From positions 24,921,398-24,985,397 of the forward strand of contig NC_092577.1 in NCBI RefSeq assembly GCF_037975245.1: a DNA stretch of 64,000 nucleotides, read 5' to 3'. A program made the position numbers and the translations under genes. Positions within the stretch are counted from its first letter, which is position 1. Every line of letters starts with the position of its first letter. This document shows positions 1 through 13,095 of this stretch, piece after piece. Source of the stretch: Apostichopus japonicus. Taxonomy: Eukaryota; Echinodermata; Holothuroidea; Aspidochirotida; Stichopodidae. The notes beneath the pieces were generated by a model, which was not told the origin of the DNA, searched no databases, and saw nothing but the letters and a program-made list of their open reading frames with translations.

Positions 1-341
1 TTGCAATAATCTGAGCAAACATTGAGAATTTTACCTATGTCAACCAATTGGCAGCAGTAATCCATGTTTGTCATACTAACAAAGAAAAGTGCCATCTGAC
101 AAAATTGTAAATCCAATCAAACTAATGCTCATTTGTGTTTAAAAACTTTTATCATCTCTTGATCTGCATGCTCATGTAACAGTTATGACTTGAACCTTCT
201 TAATCTTTATTTTACCTATGGGATGAGTTTAATCACAAGAGTGGGAATGAGCACAAATCTTAAAATACAGGTGAACATTATCTCCATTGTATCAGGTTGA
301 ATAAATGCAGTGGCTCTTTCTTTTCTTTTTACGTTGAGCAG

Positions 342-3062
342 ATCCTGACATTTTTACGCCTCCAGCTGTGCCTACACCGCAAGAACCAGAACCACCAACC
401 ACCCCCACAAATGCAGTCACTTTGGTTTCTCCTAGAAGGGCTTCACAAAGCAACACGCAAGAAAGTAGGTTTATAAGGCAACATCAGTTGCTCTCACGGT
501 TTTCTAAGATGCTTATTCCAAAGAGTACAACGTTCAAAGCAGGATTGTGCTTAATTTGGAAACAATTTATGAAATGACAATCTGAAATTAAGCACAACTA
601 ATAATCTTTTTTATCACAACCACCTTTTGTAGATGTACTTTATGTGGAAGTTTCTGGAATTTGTTCTGAAATGCTATGTTGAAACTACTCTACCTCTTAA
701 ACAGATTTCCAGTTAACTGTACTCATGAAACTGGATACCATAATTGAAAACCAGAAGGAAGGGCTGTCACTGCTGCGGACCCTGGCTAGCAATCGGCATG
801 TTGCTTCTGATGAAATAATGTCGGAGGACATATTTGAAGAAAAAATGACAACAGTTCAACAGATGAATGAACTGTCTGAAAAACTAAAAGAAGAAAACTA
901 CAAGAAGAAATTGGTAACCTTAAACCTAAATTTATTACGAGTTACATTTAAAGAAATATTAGAAGAACTAATGAGCTACCAGAAAGTAAAATGAACCTGG
1001 TTATACAAACTTTTACCAGAAACAAACAGCTGGCTATGATAGTCCTGTGCCTACGTAAAAGGAGGAAACTAATTCATCAGTAATTTCTTCAATAATAAGA
1101 CTGACCTCACACACCATCATTTTCACCATGCACCGGAATAACAAGAAATGGAAATGAGTTAATTAAATTGTCAGAAGCTTGATGCATACTCTGAAAATTG
1201 TGTTTATATTGTTCTTGATGGATATAAGCATTTTCACGTTTGCTTGTTCTTGTATTTTGCGCTTTGCAACAGGTAAATTTCCTTAGTGCACTGGGAGGAT
1301 ACCGTGTTGGTGACACCGTGAGAATAATCATGAAAAATGTTGGGACTAATGCATTGTGGTCCAGGTACAGCATGAAGGGTAGACGGGGAAAGCTGCCTTT
1401 TCAGAGCCTTCAGCTGTTTAGAGTCATCATAAGTAAGTATTATCAAACTTCCTACAAAGATATAAATGTAAAGCATCCTCACCATGTATTGAGAGTCATG
1501 GTCAGTAATATAAGACAGATCAAAGTATAACGGATAATCAGTGTGTCAAATGTGAGGGCAATGTGTATTAACCTTTAAACTTTCCTTTCATACTTAGTTT
1601 AACCGCATTTTTGTTAGGTATGGAGCAAAAGGTTTACCCATATAATTGATACAAACAAAATCAAACAATGTAAATAATGATAATACGTACATATATTTCA
1701 TTGAATGATTTCTTGCAGAAGCCTGTCTACGGTCCCACAAAGGTACATCTGTGTCTCTTGTAGAGAGAGAAGTTGCAGAGACATTGAAGCATGCCCCCAA
1801 CAAACCTGGAGGTTCTAATTTCACGGTAATCTTTGGGTACAAACTTTAGAGAAGGGGGAATGTTTATATCCATGTCTGAAATGGCTTGGAAGTAATAATG
1901 CTCTATGACAAGTTCAACTACACTACAAAAGCAAATTATGTACAGGCAATTGGGTAAAGAAAAATTAGGGGTTCTTGTTGCAAACAACAAAAGAAAATCC
2001 CGAAAAACATACGTATTAACTGTTTACTTCAATAAATAAAAATTCATTAAAATTAAACTCTTCTCCACAGTCTATGAAAGCCATACTTATTGTATATTCT
2101 GTGGAGTGTTAGCTCAGTGTTATGTGGAGTGTTAGCTCAGTGGTTAACACTGGTGCCTTCCAATCATAAGGTCCCCGGTTCGAGTCACTCTAAGACTAAT
2201 GTATGTCGTCCAGTTACAGAGTTGTTGAGAATTCATAATCATGGACGTTCAATATGAATGTAAGAGACTGACCTCGGTCAGCTTGCGTCATTGATAAGCC
2301 AAAGAGGCTTCTCCGCAAGTTCCTGCTTGCAGGAGGATCTAAAATACACAATCTACATCAATAATAAGGAAATATCTTTATAACATATATACTACTTTTG
2401 TTCTAAGCTTGCCTTTACCTTTCAGAGAACTCCATAGGGCCACAACAATTAAAGACGTTTAACAAAGCTTGTTGAAAGTAGTTAACGTATTGGTTCCCTG
2501 AGAACGTAAAATGTACAATCCTTGAAATGGTGTTGTGGGTGCATTATTATCGCTTTCATTAAAGAAAATTAAGGTGTATGCAAATCAGTATTGTAATAGA
2601 CTTGATAAATATTATATTCTCATAACCTCAGTGCATTTTACTTTTACTCCAACCCTTAAATATGTTTAAAAAAGGTATACTGTTTTGGCCCCAAATATGC
2701 CAGATTTTTAAATATGGTCATCTTTGGTAAAAAAAAAACATGCTTTGGGTCTCTATGACTACTGTGAAGAAAACAAGGTGACCTTATATACTATTTACAG
2801 TTACAGATGTAATAAGCAATTTAATGGCAATTGAGCAGATTTTCAACCTTGAAAATTGCTTTAAACTGTAAGTGTGACTAAATTAGCTTTCTATGATACT
2901 ATTTTCTTTACCTTTGATATTTAAAACACTTGTTTCTTGAAATTGTTCTTGTAGGCACGGACATCTGCAGGATTCTCAGATGAAGGAAGCAATGATGGCT
3001 TCGATTGCCGTCCTGGGGAAGGGGATGAAGGGGGAAATGTTGACTTCTGTAGGGGTCTGTGA
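342..3062 (+). CDS. DUF4806-domain protein, C-terminal part (gene A)
   Basis: Five exons chain in phase with canonical AG/GT borders: 342-464, 705-913, 1273-1432, 1719-1825 and 2955-3062 (TGA at 3060). The first is rich in Pro/Thr/Ser. The second has a helical stretch and the motif ELSEKLKEENYKKKL. The third holds the LGG..VGD..R...K..GTNALW core. The fourth closes the domain. This order matches the DUF4806 family, whose molecular function I do not know. The N-terminal exons, including the start, must lie left of the window. Exon lengths and phases match those of the gene at 13096-24868, so the two are paralogues. The tail exon encodes an acidic, Gly-rich end. Downstream lies an ACGT-rich array (5690-6018) that I interpret as the terminus of the transposon carrying this gene. 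Splice sites are inferred by eye; there are no internal stops. Confidence 0.75.
2101..2350 (+). repeat. tRNA-derived SINE
   Basis: An RNA polymerase III promoter is visible: box A TTAGCTCAGTGG at 2132-2143 and box B GGTTCGAGTC at 2177-2186, with the spacing of a tRNA. The 5' 23 bases are duplicated in tandem (2101-2123 and 2124 onward). A non-tRNA body follows, with CAAGTTCCTGCTTGCAGGAG near its end. The right boundary is approximate, and no second copy was seen in the window. Confidence 0.7.
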
Positions 3063-5689
3063 TATACTATTATTTCCATGATTTCACTGTCTCACCGATT
3101 CCCATGTTTTGTTATTATTCTCAACGTCTGCAATCTCTTCTCAATATACACTAGCCTAGTGTATAGCCTAGCCAATTCAGCCTACACAGTAATATTACGT
3201 TAGGCTAGCCTATGTTATATACTCGGCTAACCTTACATTAACCGATACATCCTCACACTTCACAGTATCGATACACCAGCCTATTCTGTCGATGGAGTGT
3301 GTTAAAAGTCGTCTGGAATTTTACACCACATTTCCTATGGTAATATACACCACGTCATCAGTAACAGTAAATTTCTAGTTGCACGCTGAATATATTCTAA
3401 ATAGCAGATACTTTCCAGTATGACTCAAAAAGGGGTAGTTACATGTTGCCTCTTATATTTATAACGTAGCAGAATAATACAAACATTTATATTGTTTTAA
3501 AATTGTGGGTGCAGAGAGACGCTTTAAGCAGTTCTCTGATGTGTGGAATTAATATGTGTAGGCCTATATGATGGTCATGACTAATGCTGCATTAGGCAAA
3601 ATGATAAAGATGACTTGTCCTTGGTCACACTCACAGTACTTACCATGCTGCTGTATCATGTAGTGACTATTGTTACAGGGAAACATCAGCTCAGTTCTAT
3701 TTTAGCCTACAAAATTCTACAACTTGCATAACAAATGCTAGAATTGTGTTTAATTTACAATATTGGTAATGGTATAGGAACTAGGCTCATCTTTGCTAAA
3801 TGGGAATGTGGCATTATCGTGAAAGGACTTGTTATGCGATATCAGGTACTACTCAGCGCTATTGACTCTAAACTGTAAATAATATAGCCTGGATTCTGAT
3901 TATAGTTGGCTATAGCCTTCACTGTCATGTACACTAGGGTACACACAATGTAAAGAAATTGAAGAGGCTAATTGGCTAGGATATACCAATACTGGGCCTG
4001 CCATGGCTACTCGATCATTATACTTCATAGAAACCTGTCACTGTTTATTTGTAAATAATAAAAAGTTCAGTAACGGCTGGAATGTTGATGAATGTAGCGT
4101 GACTAGTCTAGGTACCTGTAGCCTATTTAGCCTAGCCTTCATGTGAATGTGTGATACGGAAGATCATACATCCAGCACATGGCTGTTACTAATTGCAATG
4201 CGGAGCTCAAAATTAATGTCACACTGGCAGGCGAAAACAAAACACAAAAGGCCGCTAGCCACAATACTAACGTTCACGAAATACTATTCATTTATTAAGT
4301 ATTTAGGGGATATGACTGAACTGGAAGCGTTTCAAATGGCGAAGATACGAGAGGTTATACTTACATGACATGCCCTGCCTGCCTTGTCAGAGCGTTCACG
4401 TGTGCGCGTTATAATATAAGTCAGTGGCACGCTGGCTGCATTTATTACGACTACACTATAGCACGCAGCGTGCACGGTATTGCTATTTCCACCACCAACG
4501 TCCACATCACAAAGCGCACAGATCAGTGGAATGCAAAAGCTGTTTATGCAAATGAGCAGTCGTTGAATAACAGTGCTTTGGAATGCCAAATGGGTAAAAT
4601 ATAATAGGGCTTCAGCTATATTGTTCATTGTATTCAGTGCTTCTTCTTGCGGGATCGACAAGCGAGACCCAAAAAGCAATGCATTATGTCAAGTTTAAAT
4701 GAAACTTCAACAGACACCAGTAAAGCCAAATTCTTCCATTTTTCTTGACAACTAGGTGGGACTAGTAAGGTGATATTGCTTTAGTGAAAATAGACTTACA
4801 ACCAATCTTTTTCTGCCCCATATGTTACCATATTTCCTTTGCTTACACAGTTATAGAATCGGGCCTCTACAATATTTTAAGGACGATTTATTTAAGGAGT
4901 AAAACATGCAACTTTGGAATAATCGAACATATTAATAGCATGAAAAGTCATATTTAATACTTAATTTTGCACTAAAGCAATTCAATGAACTATAAGCTCT
5001 TATTATATGCCGTTTCATATAAATTACAAAGGTCTACTATATATAAGAAGGGTATCTCTGGTACTTGTTTGAAACCAAAAACCAGCAAAAAAGACGAACT
5101 TAAGGTTGTTACGTTTTATTACGTTATTAACACGATTGAGTTTACATTAGTTCGTGGAACTCATTTTACCTCCATCTGTTTTTTAACAAGGCATTATCCT
5201 ATTTGTACTTTGTATTTGATATTTAGTGATTTTTCTTATTGAAGCTTTTGAAAGAAGGGTACCCTTTCTTATAACTATCTTGATCTATACTCTATACAAA
5301 TCTACTGTGAAATATGCATAAAAGGGCATGAAAAGAAAAAGAGATTTTTTGGTTGAAACCGTAAAGACTAGTAAGAATGATAACCGAAGGGAAATCTTAA
5401 CTCCTTAAAGATTGCAATGAACATGTGAGAGTAAACTTATTTAATCATAGACTATTTTGGGTACCGTTCTGTGCAAAAACTTCTATATTATTTATAAGAA
5501 GTTGCTTTTAAATTTATCATTGCATGTTAAAAATGTTGTGTATCATTCAGTCATTGATCATTTTTTACGGAGAAGAAATAAAACATTCTCTGTATCTATA
5601 AAGATGGAAATGTCTTCAGTCCTTTTTTAAGTTGCCAAGGTGTGTTAGGGTATACTCAGTGTGTACGTGGAGGGGCGGCGGGGTTGGTT
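3063..5689. other. Non-coding stretch, no gene seen
   Basis: AT-rich sequence with scattered TAGCCTAG-type low complexity around 3150-3250 and 3900-4140. Short open frames near 4147-4679 overlap on both strands and have no recognisable motifs or splice context. I see nothing else supportable. Confidence 0.5.
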
Positions 5690-6018
5690 ACTAAGTTACG
5701 TAACCATTACGTTATATCACAACGTAACTAAAACGTAAATCACTAAAGTCGCAAAATCTCGTTGTATAAACGTAGCAACGTATTAAAAAGGTTATATATA
5801 AACGTTAATGCGACGTTATTGTAACGTAACAGATGAACGTTACAAAATTACGTATTAAAAACGTAAACACAACGTTACTTTTTGGTCAGAATATAACGTA
5901 AATATAACGTCCCCTGGAGTCTACAAAATTTCATAACTGCAACGTAACATTATAACGTAATTACAACGTAAACGGTACGTAAATATAACGTTATAAAAAC
6001 GTAATTTTGTTACCTGGG
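5690..6018. repeat. ACGTAA-rich terminal array, right end of an EnSpm-like element
   Basis: About 20 copies of an ACGT core, mostly AACGTAA or AACGTTA, occur in 330 bp. The array ends at 6018 in ...TTGTTACCTGGG. Read inward (reverse strand) the end starts CCCAGGTAACAAAATTACGT, which resembles the CCCAGTAAACATTTTGACGT termini of the element at 6543-27801. I infer a right-hand terminus whose partner lies left of the window, with gene A (342-3062) as cargo. The left edge of the array is not sharp. Confidence 0.55.
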
Positions 6019-6217
6019 AACTACTGACGGCTAGAGTCCCTACATTTATTTGTTCACTGTGTCACATGAAAGAAGACAGCATGCATCACCATACTTGCTA
6101 GGAAGTTCAACTCTATACTCTACTCGTACTGCATAATAGTGGGCATCGGGTTCCTTCTTTAGACTATCATTCCTTTTCCTTGGTACCTTCACAAGTCATG
6201 AACATACCACAAATCCG

Positions 6218-6326
6218 GACTTTTTTGGCTCGCTTGACCTGATTTTGGTTTCTAAGAATGGGATGGTTTGGTAGTGCCGTTTGGCCGTGACGTTTTTGTA
6301 TCCCGTATGACGGGTCACGTAAAAAG
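6218..6326 (+). mobile_element. 5'-truncated LINE 3' end with 13-bp target duplication
   Basis: These 109 bp match the extreme 3' end of the Tx1/L1-like LINE found at 15908-23077 and 28426-31427. They end with the hairpin CCCGTATGACGGG and then CACGTAAAAAG. The 13-bp direct repeat TACCACAAATCCG flanks the insert at 6205-6217 and 6327-6339, as expected for target-primed reverse transcription. The copy therefore fixes the true 3' end of the LINE family. Confidence 0.85.
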
Positions 6327-6542
6327 TACCACAAATCCGTTTTATCGAATAAAGTTGTCTATTGTCGGAACCAACTGGTGAATTTTTTCTGCAACAGGTT
6401 TTCTCCCGGCTCCGATTCGGGGCTCGTTGTTCGCGATTCCATTTTTGCAGCGACGGTATGTTTACAACAGGCACTTTTACGGTCATTTCTGCTGTATCCC
6501 CAGTCTTTCGTTTGGTGAACATTGATAGGCCCGCTACCATCT

Positions 6543-7330
6543 CCCCAGTAAACATTTTGACGTCGGATCGACGTCGGGTTTAGGTCCAGATGGTCGGTTA
6601 AACGTCGGTGTCCAACATAAGTAGTAGTTCAGACGTCGGATTGACGTCACAAATAAATCCTTTCAATTTTAGACGTCCTAACGACGGCGGATGGACGTTT
6701 GTTAATATCGTAGTTATATAAAGGTAGTCTTTCCGACGTCGGATGACAGTCCTTTAATATACGTCGCGTTTCAATGGTCCATCCGACACCGAAATGACCT
6801 ATTATAATAGACCTATAATAAACGGTTCGTTGGATCGACGTCCGCTCAACTACGGACAGGCGACGTCGCACTGAGAACGTCCCATCGACGCTCAAACGAC
6901 CACAAAGAATAGACTAATCATAAACGGTTCGTTAGAATGACGTTCGTTCAACAACGGACAGGCGACGTCGCACTGAGGACGTCCCATCGACGTTCAAACG
7001 ACCAGAAAGAATAGACTAATCATAAATGTCTCTCCGAATTAATCATTGATATAGTTGGTTGGATCGACGTCGAATGAAGTGTCGAGAAGAGACGCCATAT
7101 TAAACGACGTTAAAACAACAATTCAAAATAGACTAATCATAAACGATTCGTTGGATCGACGTCGGCTGAACTAGTTCGGTGTTGGAACGGCATTGGCGGT
7201 AGAAATATATAAGCTTCCCTCTTTATACGCTCCAATGACTATCTAGAAATATACTATATCATAAACAGTTCGTTGGATCGGTGTCGAATCAATTTTGCCA
7301 CAGCGGGCGCTTACGTGAATACGTATACCT
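6543..7330. repeat. Left terminal inverted repeat and subterminal array of element 2
   Basis: About 20 GACGTC/GACGTT/AACGTC motifs occur here. Within the array a unit of about 101 bp beginning near AAACGGTTCGTTGGATCGAC is repeated (6821, 6923, then degenerate copies near 7022, 7140 and 7261). It also contains GGACAGGCGACGTCGCACTG and AATAGACTAATCATAAA. The layout resembles the subterminal transposase-binding repeats of CACTA elements. Confidence 0.75.
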
Positions 7331-10300
7331 TCGACGTTTAATACAGTTTATTAATATAACGTAAAATAAACATTTCGAAATACGTGTATCCGTGACATCC
7401 AACTTAACACTGGCAATCATATGCGACTCAGACGAAAGCTGTGAAAGTACCGTCAGTATATACAACAACTTCTCGCTTATCATGCCATTATTAAGGTAAG
7501 TAAAACTTAAATGAATCCAATAAAAGGAGACATATATTCAGTAAAATGAAGCTATAGAGCAATGTTAAACATGTTAACAAGTATATTGCAAATCTACACT
7601 CGTTTTCTTCCATAACACTTGCACTGCGAGTGAAAGAAAGAACCATATCTGGTGCAGTAATATTGAGGTAACGTTTAACTTAACTAATTGATTCGGTCAT
7701 GGCATCTCCATATAACAATGAATCAAGTAATCGTTTGATGCACTAGAACATACCTCGTTATACCCCATCCCATATCCTCACAAACACATCCCCGACTACG
7801 CTTTTATAACACTTCCGTAGACAAATGTGCGTCGGCAGCGCTTTCATCTTCTGCTGAGCGAACATGAAAGAGGAATGTCAGTTTCTTTTTATGCGCTGTC
7901 CAAGACTATGGTAGCGCAGAAGGGACATTGCATTGAAACAGTTACCGACTTTTCTAAACCACAATCAACGGTCAATTGTCGAGTTGACGAGACGATAACG
8001 TCATAAAATTCACAAACTTGGTATTGAATGTTGTTAATTTATTAATTTTCTGTAATTTGCTGAGTCGCACACTGAGTTGCTACTATGTCAAAAATGAGAG
8101 AAATCGGAAAATGTTGACGAGATAAAGTATCTCCTTCAAGTTTCTGCAAATTGGCAGGTTACCAACTTTAACAAAACTACAAATATCTGAAAAATGTTGA
8201 GATGGTAACGTGATTCTAGAAATTGCCGTTTTGACCGTACAACCGACGGATCTCGTCAACGGATTAATTTTCTGTAATTTGAAGAGTGCCAAACTTTTTC
8301 AAAGAAAGTCGGGAAATTAAAAAGAAAATTACTCTTCAATGATTTGACGAATTGCACTATACTAATCTCGCGAACATAGCATTATATAATTGCGTTGAAT
8401 TTTGGTTGCTCCTTAGTGGAATTCAGTGTTGTTGCTTGTTCATTTTTTTAATATTTACGAGTTGTAATTGTGCAACACGACACTTTAACGGTGGTCATAA
8501 GGGGACATGTCTCACACATTATAGAATAACTCAACTTCTTGCCAAAAATCGTGGTTCTGTCGGGTACCGACGCTTTCTTGACACGTCTGTCAAAAAGCTT
8601 ATACCATTTGTTTAATTCTAGGTAGACTCTGGGCCACTGTTTAGCCATGTAGTGCCCCCCCCCCCCCAACACACACACAGAAACACTCATTTATAGGGAG
8701 TTTCATCCGCCATTTCCGGTCACAATCTGTTTGTTAATTTGGTGTGGGCGCTAGGGCTGTTGCCACGGCAACTCAATTTTAAATTGGAATTAATGTAAAC
8801 AACATAAAAACAGTACGACTCTTTCATACCGTTTTATATTTTCACAGCACAGCAGACTACCCCCACCCTCCCCAAAACTCTGCATTAAATCTCATGTATA
8901 GGCTGGGTCATGTAATGTATGATTGGCCATGACCCATGATAATTGGTCATATAGGCCCAATAATCACGTGCAAATAAACAAAGGGTCAAGTTTTTAATGC
9001 TTTAGTATAGGTCAGGCCCATCTTTTAAGTGTTGCCGAGGCTGAAACTTCTAGAGTGTGGGACCTCCTTTATAGCTACTGGTTATTTGCTAACTTAGGTA
9101 GATCAAACATAGCTCCTGCGCCAGAATGCGATCTATTTTCGCGGTTATAAAGCACTACCGTATTTTATTCTTAAATACGATCGTGCAAATGCCGAACCTG
9201 GCTTAAGAAATAGAAACAAAATTGACTTCTCGTTCAAAACGGTCTTTTAATGAGTCAACCATTCGGACAATTGAAAATACAAAAGATTACATTTTCTTAG
9301 CACAAAGTACGTCATTACAAAACTGTAAACATGCAAAATAAAGCCTACATATAACGTTCGGACATTCGGTGAATTAAAGGCTGTTGACAAAAGGATCCAA
9401 ACTAAATTAGAATAAATTACTTCCAAATATTTCTTGTGCAAATAGTGTGAGCTATATCACACTAAAATTTGATAAAGATCTAAGCCTTAATAGCACGATT
9501 CTGTAGAGCTCTTACTGTTGATTACTTGAGGCAAATTAAATTTTCCTTGACGGGGGGGGGGGGGAGTATAGCGATTACATGGGGGGAGTGCCTCTTGGAC
9601 TTGCAAATGTGTGCAAGCAAAAAGTCAAACAAAAGGTTTCATTCGACAATATTTCACACCTGCAACTTTCCATATTACAAATAGACTACAGTATCAGATC
9701 TTTAGTTAATTCTAATTTATTCAGTTTCCGGAAACGGGGACCAAATATGCTACGTGTATCATCCCTTGCTCGTATAACTGATATGAATCCCACACGTTAG
9801 ATAAGTCATATATTCCCTTTAGTGCAAACACACGCCCTCACATTGAAAGTTTCCCGCGTAAATATTAACATAAATAATCACTCTCCTACACAATGACCGG
9901 CTGGTCGAATCGTACGTACGTACAAGCATGATAAGTTGCTGTACTCATACACGTGTTTGATCTCGCAGCTTGCGAGGCATGGATTATACATTGTATATAT
10001 GACAAACATTCCACGTCTAACATACATTAACCGGCCGTTATAGCTATAACAAATTGATCAGCATCAAACAGGGATTTGCGGTACGAGATTTTTCGGAGTA
10101 CAAGGTTTTTATATAATAAATGCAAAACTAGTGGCAGCGGTCTCAAAAAAACAAAACTGCCAAGGATTCGATATAATTTGTGGAAATAAGGACTTTGCTC
10201 TGTATACTTATATTGTTATACTATACTATGTATAGCCTATAGGCTCAGATTTATTTATGGGCCAACCTAGTGTATGCTGTTGTATATACTGCACAGGCGG

Positions 10301-10886
10301 TAGGATGTTATAGCCTAGGCCTTGTCTGTTTTTTGTTGATTCCTCGAATTAAGTTATACCCTATACTGGAGTATAGCAGAAACTGAAATGATAACGTCCT
10401 CATTTTGTTCCTCTTTATGAAGTCGGTCAAGGCCTAGACGTAGGGGGTCAATTTTATTTTTTCAAACATTAAAAGGCTAGGTCTATTCTTCGAACGGTAT
10501 AACAATAAAGGTAAATAACTGAGCTTAGGCCCAGGGGTTGCTACAATTTTCGTCCCACTCCCAGTTTCAAACTGCCCCAAGCTAGGATCACCCCCCCCCC
10601 TCCTATATCGTATTCTTAAACATTACCAAAAACGGCACCAAAAGTGTTTTTTACCATATTCGATACTATCCTAGACTAGAGGCTAGTTCACAATCCCAAA
10701 GAAGAGAATGCCCAGGGACACTGGGATATTAATTTAACAATAACAGTTTAGGAAAGACAAAATCCCCACAGCTGTCTTGAATACTCAATATAGTTCCCTC
10801 TGAGACTAAGAGGATATTTTAGGCCAGTTGAGCACAACTGCCCGTAGCTAGCTTAAGTCTTGAATTTTCAACATTTGTTCTTTGCT
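7331..10886. other. Non-coding interior of element 2
   Basis: No gene was recognised. Contents are a duplicated TTAATTTTCTGTAATTTG segment (about 8038 and 8265), a C-run and CA repeat at 8654-8680, and a G-run at 9552-9564. TATAGCCTATAGG-like low complexity lies near 10230-10330. Confidence 0.5.
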
Positions 10887-12832
10887 ATGGCTTATGTAAA
10901 ACCAATATCGTATTGGAAAACAAGACGTAATGTACAATTTCAACTAAAGCACCACCCCTATCTCAAAATAGATAAGAGTAAAGTTCCTAAACAGGTTCAA
11001 GAGCCCAGCAACTTAGACATTCCAGTCACAAATACTGCACTAAATTTTACTTCTAGCCCCACAGTATCACAAACAGGCCATGACAATGTTAGGCTTAGCA
11101 CTAGGCCTTCTGAAAGCAAACACCTCTTCAACAATACATTAAACAATCCTGGAGTTACCCACAGGCCTAGCAGTAATTCTGAAAGTGAATTTGAAGAGCT
11201 TTCACCATGTTGTAGTAGCCAGTCAGATGTTGATGAAATGAGCCTCTCTGATCAGTTGGGGGAATGGGCTACATCAAACAACATATCACAAACAGCAGTA
11301 TCTAGTTTGTTAAACATTTTAAAACCATACCACATAGATTTGCCAAAGGATCCAAGATCACTTCTGAAGCCCATTAAAGTCATTTCTTTTGAAAACATAG
11401 CAGGGGGCAAGTACTATCACTTTGGCATTGCTAACTACATTAAATCAAAAATGCAGTTATAACAGCCATGTAAAGAATCTATCTCAATTAAAATTAACAT
11501 TGATGGTCTACCCCTGTTTCGCAGTTCAAATATGCAGTTCTGGCCAATTTTGGGGATCACTGATCAAATTTTTGACAGTACACCATTTCCAATTGGAATA
11601 TTTTCTGGAATGTCGAAACCATCTCCAGTTAATGAATTCTTAAAACCATTAATTGACGAGGTTAAAAGTCTCGAAGAACATGGTATTGAGCATTGTGGGG
11701 CAAAATACCAATTTTCAATATCTGCTGTTATTTGTGATGCCCCGGCTCGTGCCTTAATAAAGCGTGTAAAAGGGCATTCCTCCTACAAAGGCTGTGATCG
11801 GTGCATACAAACTGGAACTTGGATGGGAAAAATGGTGTACAAAGAAAGTGCAGATAGTTTAAGAACTGACGAAAGTTTCCAACAAATGCTTGACGAGGAT
11901 CACCACCTTGAACAATCTCCATTTTCATCTACTTCTATAGGATTAGTTTCCCAATTTCCATTAGATTATATGCATCTGGTGTGTTTGGGTGTTACGCGTA
12001 AACTGCTGGGTTTGTGGATGAAAGGTCCGCTCAAAACTAGAATGCCAACCAGAGTGATCAATGCAATTTCTGAGAAGATGATTTCACTTAGAGGGTTCAT
12101 GCCAAGAGAGTTTTCAAGCAAACCTAGATCACTCCGAGAAGTTGATAGATGGAAGGCTACGGAGTTCCGTCAATTCTTAGTCTACACTGGTCCATTAGTC
12201 CTTTCTAGCCAAATACCAGTCAACCTTTACCACAACTTCATGCTGCTTTCCGTTGCAGTTGAAATTCTGTTGTCACCAAGGCTTTGTAACCAATCATCAT
12301 TGATTATTCTGAAGAATTATTAAAACTGTTTGTTGCACATTTCTCAAAATTGTATGGCAAGGAAATGGTAGTGTACAATGTACATTGTTTGCTTCATCTT
12401 GCTGATGATGCACGTAAATATGGTCCACTAGATAATGTTTCTGCATTTCCATTTGAAAGTTATTTGGGCACATTGAAGAAAATGGTGAAAAAGCCATCAC
12501 TGCCACTGCGGCAAGTAGTTGGGCATCTGTTGAGAAAGGGGGAAATTCAGAAAAGCATGAAGAACAATGAGTGCATTATCCTCAAACAAGAACATTCAAA
12601 TGGGCCAGTGCCAGAAGGACATTTAGCTATGTCACAGTATGCCTACTTTTATCACAAAGATTTGAATGTCCATATAACTCTTTGCACTGGGGACAATTGT
12701 GTTCAAATAGGGAATGATGTGTGCCTAGTGCAAAACTTTTTTGTTACCAATGATGATTTGTATGTGGTTTATCGATCATTCACTCACAAGGAAAATTATT
12801 TTAGCTATCCTTGTGAATCAATGTGTATATGA
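10887..12832 (+). pseudogene. Tnp2-like (EnSpm/CACTA) transposase, inactivated
   Basis: From ATG 10887 the frame encodes a Ser/Thr-rich N-terminus and then the family block GGKYYHFG. An in-frame TAA at 11460-11462 interrupts it. The same frame then continues with INIDGLPLFRSS, FWPILG, ICDAPARALIK, HSSYKGCDRC, FPLDYMHLVCLGVTRKLLG and RWKATEFRQFL. A one-base frameshift near 12298-12302 moves the reading frame to DYSEELLKLF, VYNVHCLLHLADDA and FPFESYLGTLKKMV. The end is at 12832. These blocks are typical of animal proteins related to the plant tnp2 transposase family, with a C-terminal DUF4218-like part. No introns are apparent. One nonsense and one frameshift mutation make this copy inactive as read, unless they are assembly errors. 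The DUF4806 gene starts 264 bp downstream. Confidence 0.8.
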
Positions 12833-13095
12833 ATTTTACAAGTTGACAGTATAAGTGAAAATCTACAGGTATCACATTCAAGGGAAATTTTCCAAAAATA
12901 TGCACTTTTACCGCATAGAAATTGGTTTATTGCTATGCCTATCCTACATTAAAGAGCAAGTTTATATTAAGGAGACTTGAGGCCAGTTACTGTTAGTTTA
13001 AGTTTAATGTTAAATACATTTTAACACTTCATTTACTTACATATATGATCATCACTTTAACATAAATTAGAAAAAATATATTACTCAATCTTAGC

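Noticed and set aside
2124-2197. Possible tRNA gene
   Set aside because: Box A and B are present, but the acceptor and anticodon stems do not pair well, the 5' end is tandemly duplicated and a non-tRNA body follows. A SINE fits better.
4147-4679. Overlapping open frames on both strands
   Set aside because: No motif, splice context or family resemblance on either strand.
6544-7330. CRISPR-like regularly spaced repeats
   Set aside because: The repeats are short, irregularly spaced and mirrored at the other end of a transposon in an intron-bearing genome.
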